A stretch of 64,000 nt of DNA from Chloroflexota bacterium (GTDB lineage: Bacteria; Chloroflexota; Dehalococcoidia; Lucifugimonadales; UBA3495), in contig VXOH01000020.1 of assembly GCA_009840135.1 (NCBI GenBank), positions 1 through 64,000 of the forward strand, in the 5' to 3' direction. The translations under genes and the position numbers were made by a program. This document shows, in pieces, positions 59,491-64,000 of the stretch. The number at the start of each line of letters is the position of its first letter. Within the stretch, counting starts at the first letter, position 1. The notes beneath the pieces were generated by a model. It was not told the DNA's origin, did no database searches, and was given only the letters and a program-made list of their open reading frames with translations.

Positions 59491-59794
59491 CCCTGCCCCG
59501 TTAGTACGTCATCCTGCCCGTTAGTATGTCATTCTGAACGGAGTGAAGAATCTATAGTCACCCCCTTATGACGACTTTCGGAATAGCAAGGCAATCTATC
59601 TTCGCGAGCTCGGGTCCTTCGCGTAGTTTATCTTGAGCTATGCCGAAGGGCTAAGGATGTCATATCAGCCGGCAATTCTTCACCGCAAGGTCCGAATACA
59701 TACCGCTCTCAGCCCTTGGAGAGGGCGTAATCCGCCTCAGGCGGACCTGTGCCGGTAAGGTCAGGACTGGGGCGAAGCCTTCCCATCTCCGGAA

Positions 59795-60970
59795 TTACCC
59801 GTGGGAATGGTCGTGCTGCTCCCGGTGCTGCCGCAGCAGGTCCTTGCCGTAGTCGTTGCCGTTGGGCGTCCGCATCACGGTGTGGATGTGGTTGCGGGTG
59901 GGGTAATCGTTGTCCAGGAAAATGCCGTTCTGGTGATCAAACTCGATGAGTATTACCGGGCTGTGTACCCGGTAGTAGAAAACGCTGTCCTCTCCGGTCC
60001 CGCCCATCCAGGCGAAGTGGGTTTCGCTGAGATGTTGCCTGACTTCGTCCATTCTTAATTGGGCATGGCCGGCCGGCATCCGGTTTACGTAAGTCCCGAT
60101 CAGATCGAACATTATGGCCTGCTGGTGGCTGGACAGGTCGTCGAACTTGATGCCCTCATAGTGCATTTCGAAGTTGTCCCGGAACGCCCCGGTAAACACT
60201 CCGGAAGGAACATCCTCCGATACAACTGCCTTCCTGCGCTGGTCGGCGGTGAAAGTCTGGGCCAGGTTGATTGCGGCGCTCTCCTCCGCCTGGAATACCC
60301 TGGTGCCGGCGTACTTACCGATATCCACGGCCACCGGCTCGGAGCCCATGAACATGGGCGTCATTACCACCTGGTCCCCCAGCACGAACCAGTTGACGTT
60401 CAGGTGATGGCCGTCGAACTGCCAGCCCCAAGGCTCGTCCTGGGAGGGCTCGCCCATTATGCTGAGCCAGTAAAGCCATTCCCCCAGTTCTTCATCGCTG
60501 CCGGTAATTTCCCGTATTGCCTCGTTCAGCCTCATAATGTTGCGGGCCAGCTCAAATCCCTGGGGACTGAATCCCTGTCGCAGCAGGCCAAAGACCAGCT
60601 CCCGCTGGTCCTGGCTCATGGGTTCCATCATGGCCCCGTGGCGCATCAGGAAAACGTGGATGTTGCTCCAGCGGCGCCAGGCATCGCTATCCATCGTAAA
60701 CCGGGCAGCGTCGCGCTGGCTGGCGTCCAGCGAAGCCAGCCAGGCTTCTGCGGCCCCTTTCATTACATCGGTCGAGAGCCCCGTCTGTTGCAGCGAGTAC
60801 AGCCCCGGCTTTACCTGGCCGTCGGCAGACAGCCCCTTGAAGGGTTCGGCGATTTGAGCCTCGGCGTTGCTGAGGTTCTCCCGCATCTGCTCCGACATGT
60901 CGGGGTCCAGCCTTCGTCCCGAAACAACCGGCCGGTTTCGTATCTTGAAGTCCTTCAAAGTGAGTGTCAT
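59795..60970 (-). CDS. DUF3500-domain protein
   Basis: 391 aa protein matching the DUF3500 pattern: LGEWLYWLSIMGEPSQDEPWGWQFDGHHLNVNWFVLGDQVVMTPMFMGSEPV, then RVFQAEESAAINLAQTFT, and the ending AWMGGTGEDSVFYYRVHSPVILIEFDHQNG, NHIHTVMRTPNGNDYGKDLLRQH. The conserved His residues (GHHLNVN, NHIHTVMR) could bind metal. No signal peptide is seen, although some members are exported. The start ATG 60970 has GGGAGG upstream. Function unknown. Confidence 0.9.
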   Translation of the reverse strand: MTLTLKDFKIRNRPVVSGRRLDPDMSEQMRENLSNAEAQIAEPFKGLSADGQVKPGLYSLQQTGLSTDVMKGAAEAWLASLDASQRDAARFTMDSDAWRRWSNIHVFLMRHGAMMEPMSQDQRELVFGLLRQGFSPQGFELARNIMRLNEAIREITGSDEELGEWLYWLSIMGEPSQDEPWGWQFDGHHLNVNWFVLGDQVVMTPMFMGSEPVAVDIGKYAGTRVFQAEESAAINLAQTFTADQRRKAVVSEDVPSGVFTGAFRDNFEMHYEGIKFDDLSSHQQAIMFDLIGTYVNRMPAGHAQLRMDEVRQHLSETHFAWMGGTGEDSVFYYRVHSPVILIEFDHQNGIFLDNDYPTRNHIHTVMRTPNGNDYGKDLLRQHREQHDHSHG

Positions 60971-61086
60971 CAGTATCGTCCTCCCATGGAAGATAGCCAA
61001 TTATACTACGGCGGCCGTTGCCAGGAATTCTTTCCCCAGTGCAAAGCGGAGCGACGGCAAGAACGCAGCAAATGTTCCTATCCGCT

Positions 61087-61148
61087 CATCCTGAGCTTGT
61101 CGAAGGACGCCCCCGAATCGAGGGATGGCTCGACAAGCTCACCATGGG
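61087..61148. repeat. GAGCTTGTCGAA foldback repeat
   Basis: ATCCTGAGCTTGTCGAAGGA and GGCTCGACAAGCTCACC form arms around CGCCCCCGAATCGAGGGAT. It lies in the 312-base gene-free stretch 60971-61282. Confidence 0.7.
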
Positions 61149-61282
61149 CGGCTAAGTGAATGCTCGGCAATGGTCCTGAGCAGGGCAGAGGGCAAATTAA
61201 ACGCCCTGGTTTTGCCCCCGCCCGTCAGGGGTCGGGCAGTGGGCGGGTGCGGCGGCCCTGTTTGTCGGCTGGGGCGCTTCCT

Positions 61283-62290
61283 TTACGGCCACTGGTTCCC
61301 CACGGCCTCAACGTAAAGCGAGTACAGGGACTGGCTGCAGGTCATGAACAGCCGGTTCTTCTTGACTCCGCCGAAACAAAGATTGGAACAGGGCTCCGGC
61401 AGGTGAATCCGGCCAATCAGCTCGCCCTCAGGAGTGAAGCAATGGACTCCGTCTCTGCCGGCCCCGGCCCAGCCCACGCTGGACCACAGGTTCCCGTCCC
61501 GGTCCGTCCTCATTCCGTCGGCAAATCCGGGCGATAGGTCGGCAAACACCTTCCCGCCCCGCAGCTTTCCCCCGTCCTCCACGTCGAATGCTCGAATATG
61601 TCCCAGCGCATGGGGATCGTGGGAAATGCCGCTGTCGGAAATGTACAGCCGTTTCTCGTCCGGCGAAAAGCACAGTCCGTTGGGCTTCACCAGATCATCG
61701 GCAACTACAGCCACGCCGCCGGTACCGGGGTCCAGGCGATAGACTTGAGTGGGCAGTTCCGCCTCGGCTCGCTGACCTTCGTAGCCCACGATTATTCCAT
61801 AGCCGGGGTCGGTAAACCAGACCGACCCGTCGGACTTGACCACCACGTCGTTGGGCGCGTTTAATCTCTTCCCCTCAAAGCTGTCCAGCAGCACGGTAAG
61901 GCTGCCATCGTACTCGGTGCGCGTAACCCGACGGGGCAGGTGCTCACAGGTTATCAGGCGCCCCTGCAGGTCCCTGGTATTGCCGTTGCCGTAGTTGGAG
62001 GGTTGCCGGAAAACCGACACCGAATTCGTTATCTCGCAGTAGCGCAGCATCCGGTTGTTGGGAATGTCGCTGAACACCAGGGAGCCGAAGTCGCCGAACC
62101 ATACCGGCCCCTCGGCCCAGCGAGTCCCCGTGTACAGGCATTCCACGGCGGCGTTTCCGTTCCGGTATGCGTTGAACCGCGAATCAACAACCTCCACCGC
62201 CACGTCCGGGTAACGGACGATTCCCTGGTCCCAGCGCCTGCTCAATTCAGGAGTCCATTCTCCGGGAGTCCGTTCATTGTTTCCTGGCAT
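61283..62290 (-). CDS. SMP-30/gluconolactonase-family protein
   Basis: Six-bladed beta-propeller lactonase-like protein of 335 aa. WAEGPVWFGDFGSLVFSDIPNNRMLRY, LITCEHLPRRVTRTEYDG, NAPNDVVVKSDGSVWFTDPGYGI, KPNGLCFSPDEKRLYISDSG and GFADGMRTDRDGNLWSS are the conserved blocks; the Glu of AEGPVW, Asn of NAPND and Asp of SDSG/DG fit the metal-binding site. It may hydrolyse sugar lactones. The aldehyde dehydrogenase gene is divergent from it. AAGGAGC precedes the ATG. Confidence 0.9.
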   Translation of the reverse strand: MPGNNERTPGEWTPELSRRWDQGIVRYPDVAVEVVDSRFNAYRNGNAAVECLYTGTRWAEGPVWFGDFGSLVFSDIPNNRMLRYCEITNSVSVFRQPSNYGNGNTRDLQGRLITCEHLPRRVTRTEYDGSLTVLLDSFEGKRLNAPNDVVVKSDGSVWFTDPGYGIIVGYEGQRAEAELPTQVYRLDPGTGGVAVVADDLVKPNGLCFSPDEKRLYISDSGISHDPHALGHIRAFDVEDGGKLRGGKVFADLSPGFADGMRTDRDGNLWSSVGWAGAGRDGVHCFTPEGELIGRIHLPEPCSNLCFGGVKKNRLFMTCSQSLYSLYVEAVGNQWP

Positions 62291-62347
62291 TGCCTGCTCC
62301 TTCCAGTGGTCCGAGAAGTATGTTTTGATGAGCTGGGGAATAACCGT

Positions 62348-62420
62348 CGTTCCTGCGAAGGCAGGAACCTCCGCTCATTGGGTGCGATCCGCCTGAGGCG
62401 GACGCCTTCGCAGGAATGAC
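62348..62420. repeat. TTCCTGCGAAGGCAGGAA foldback with nested palindrome
   Basis: CGTTCCTGCGAAGGCAGGAACC and CGCCTTCGCAGGAATGACG form the arms, and TCCGCCTGAGGCGGA (62388-62402) is inserted directly before the right arm. It occupies the middle of the divergent region 62291-62611. Confidence 0.75.
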
Positions 62421-62611
62421 GGAATTGCCAAACAGCCTTCATTCCAGTTGCGTTTACCCTGTGATTTCTATCAATTAATTCCTGCCAATCGGAAAAGACC
62501 CAGCTTTGTTCATATCCCTCGCCTTGCCCCATTCCTTCCCGTAATGGTACTTTACTGCATAGCATTCTGACACTGGCGCTCCAGATTCAAACAACTGACG
62601 AGGAATAACTT

Positions 62612-64000
62612 ATGGCAACTGCACCGGCGGCGCCCCATCGCAACTTTATTGGCGGACAGTGGGTTGAGTCCGCGTCCGGCCGCACCTATCCCATCTACAA
62701 CCCGGCCCACAAGGGTACGGCGCTGGGCGAGTTCCAGACCTCGACCCCCGATGATGCCCTGCAGGCGGTGGCCGCGGCCAAGGAGGCCCTGGAAGGCTGG
62801 GCCAATACCCCCGCCCCGGCCCGGGCCCAGGTGCTGTTCCGCGCCCTGGAAATTATGGGCCGCCGCAGCGACGAACTGGCCCGCACCATAACCGAGGAGG
62901 AGGGCAAGCCCCTGCCCGACGCCATGGGCGAGGTCCGGCGCGCCATGAACATTATCGAATACGCCGCCGGCGAGGGACGCCGAATGTTCGGCTATACCAC
63001 CCCATCGGAACTGCCCAGCACCGTGGCCTACACCGTGCGCCGTCCCCTGGGCGTGGTCGCCATAATCACCCCCTGGAACTTTCCCATCGCCATACCGGCC
63101 TGGAAGATGGCTCCGGCCCTGATCTGCGGCAATACCCTGGTCTTCAAGCCGGCTTCCATCACTCCCCTCAGCGCCGTAAAACTCACCGAGGTATTCGAGG
63201 AAGCCGGCCTGCCTCCCGGAGTGCTGAACCTGATCACCGGCCCCGGCGGCTCGGTGGGCAACGCCCTGGTGGAGAGCCCGGATGTTAACGGCATCTCCTT
63301 CACCGGCTCCACCGACATCGGCACCGGCATCTACGCCCAGGGAGCCCAGCGGCTCAAGAAAGTCCAGTGCGAGATGGGCGGCAAGAACGCCGTCATCCTG
63401 CTGGCCGACGCCGACCTGGACAAGGCCCTGGGCGGTATCGTCCAGGGGGCCTTCGGCTCCACCGGGCAGCGCTGCACCGCCACCAGCCGCGTCATCGTGG
63501 AGGAAGGCGTTTACGACACATTCATGGAACAGTTGATTGACCGGACTTCAAAGCTCAAGGTAGGCGACGGCCTGGCCCCGGACACCGACGTCAGTCCCCT
63601 GTCCAGCCAGTCCCAGCTGGACACCGTGCTGGAGTACATCGGCATCGGCGCCGAGGAGGGCGCCCACCTGGCCTTTGGCGGCCACGCCGTAACCGGCGGC
63701 GAGTTCGACGAAGGCTATTACGTTGAACCAACCATCTTTACCGACTGCACGCCCGATATGCGCATCTCCCAGGAGGAGATATTCGGCCCGGTCCTGACCG
63801 TCTTCAAGGCCCGGGACCTGGAAGAGGCGGTGGAAATCTCCAATAGCGTCAAGTTTGGCTTGTCCTCGTCGGTTTACACCCGCGACCTGCCCCGCGCCTA
63901 CCGGTACATCAACACCGTGGATGCCGGCATGGTCCACGTAAATGCTCCCACCCTGGGCGGCGAGGTACATCTCCCCTTTGGCGGTCTCAAGTCCTCCGGC
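62612..64000 (+). CDS. Aldehyde dehydrogenase, partial (3' end outside window)
   Basis: NAD(P)-dependent aldehyde dehydrogenase; 463 codons are present and the frame runs off the end, so it is missing from the ORF track. [57 protein letters not shown], the catalytic Glu in [13 protein letters not shown], the catalytic Cys in [12 protein letters not shown] and [13 protein letters not shown] are all present. QRCTATSR is typical of 2,5-dioxovalerate/succinate-semialdehyde-type enzymes. With the divergent gluconolactonase-like gene it suggests sugar-acid oxidation (inference). GAGGAATAAC precedes the ATG. Confidence 0.93.
   Translation, partial: MATAPAAPHRNFIGGQWVESASGRTYPIYNPAHKGTALGEFQTSTPDDALQAVAAAKEALEGWANTPAPARAQVLFRALEIMGRRSDELARTITEEEGKPLPDAMGEVRRAMNIIEYAAGEGRRMFGYTTPSELPSTVAYTVRRPLGVVAIITPWNFPIAIPAWKMAPALICGNTLVFKPASITPLSAVKLTEVFEEAGLPPGVLNLITGPGGSVGNALVESPDVNGISFTGSTDIGTGIYAQGAQRLKKVQCEMGGKNAVILLADADLDKALGGIVQGAFGSTGQRCTATSRVIVEEGVYDTFMEQLIDRTSKLKVGDGLAPDTDVSPLSSQSQLDTVLEYIGIGAEEGAHLAFGGHAVTGGEFDEGYYVEPTIFTDCTPDMRISQEEIFGPVLTVFKARDLEEAVEISNSVKFGLSSSVYTRDLPRAYRYINTVDAGMVHVNAPTLGGEVHLPFGGLKSSG

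Overview
This 64 kb window is a high-GC, gene-dense bacterial chromosome segment with no rRNA, tRNA or CRISPR visible. The gene set suggests a heterotrophic Chloroflexota (Dehalococcoidia/SAR202-like) or related lineage. Pointers are split thiamine-diphosphate decarboxylase subunits, a luciferase-like flavin monooxygenase, a membrane-fused sulfite-oxidase-type molybdoenzyme, a Gram-positive-type LexA box, and a DUF164 zinc-ribbon gene beside rnpB. This assignment is inference; no marker gene in the window settles it.

Layout. 0-9 kb: an oversized amidase, a peptide-type ABC solute-binding lipoprotein, a luciferase-like oxidoreductase and, on the opposite strand, the DppB/DppC-type permeases. 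9-11.5 kb: a non-canonical tubulin/FtsZ-like GTPase followed by a single-pass membrane protein. 11.6-16.4 kb (minus): panB, a DUF2520 dehydrogenase-like gene, a P1-family peptidase and an SbcD/Mre11 nuclease. 16.5-18.9 kb: zinc-ribbon coiled-coil protein, an unusually long RNase P RNA and an HpcH-type aldolase. 19-31.5 kb: Uma2, PHP, two MaoC-like hot-dog proteins, dcd-like, SDR, gatC/gatA, asnS, a YbaK-type deacylase and a three-gene set of split ThDP-enzyme-like proteins interspersed with small retropepsin-like genes. 32-37.5 kb: DtxR/MntR-type regulator, iron-type ABC ATPase and permease around a 1.2 kb gene-free region with a cluster of GTTAAGGC motifs. 37.6-47.8 kb: membrane protein, FAH-family hydrolase, second Uma2, SDR, HigBA, FKBP, ispG, VapBC/FitAB-like pair, proS and an RDD protein. 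47.9-50.8 kb (minus): a four-gene cassette with two retropepsin-like proteins, and upstream a LexA-box-controlled pair (zinc ribbon plus RuvC-like nuclease). 51-64 kb: chrA, DUF6623-like, DUF4349 lipoprotein, membrane/Moco oxidoreductase, a toxin-first PIN/UPF0175 module, GlcG/HbpS, VOC, DUF1330, DUF3500, gluconolactonase-like protein and a partial aldehyde dehydrogenase.

Housekeeping genes (panB, asnS, proS, ispG, gatCA, rnpB) are mixed with catabolic enzymes for organic acids and with accessory modules (three toxin-antitoxin pairs, two Uma2 genes, four small clan AA aspartic-protease-like genes). The intergenic regions are rich in short dispersed palindromic repeats and MITE-like elements belonging to at least seven families, some nested inside each other.

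The strongest leads for something new are the SOS-type operator in front of a zinc-ribbon/RuvC-like pair, the tubulin-like GTPase with its membrane partner, the family of tiny retropepsin-like genes (one with DTR in place of DTG), the degenerate third ThDP-type subunit, and the expanded RNase P RNA. All functional statements come from reading motifs by eye; no database search was run.
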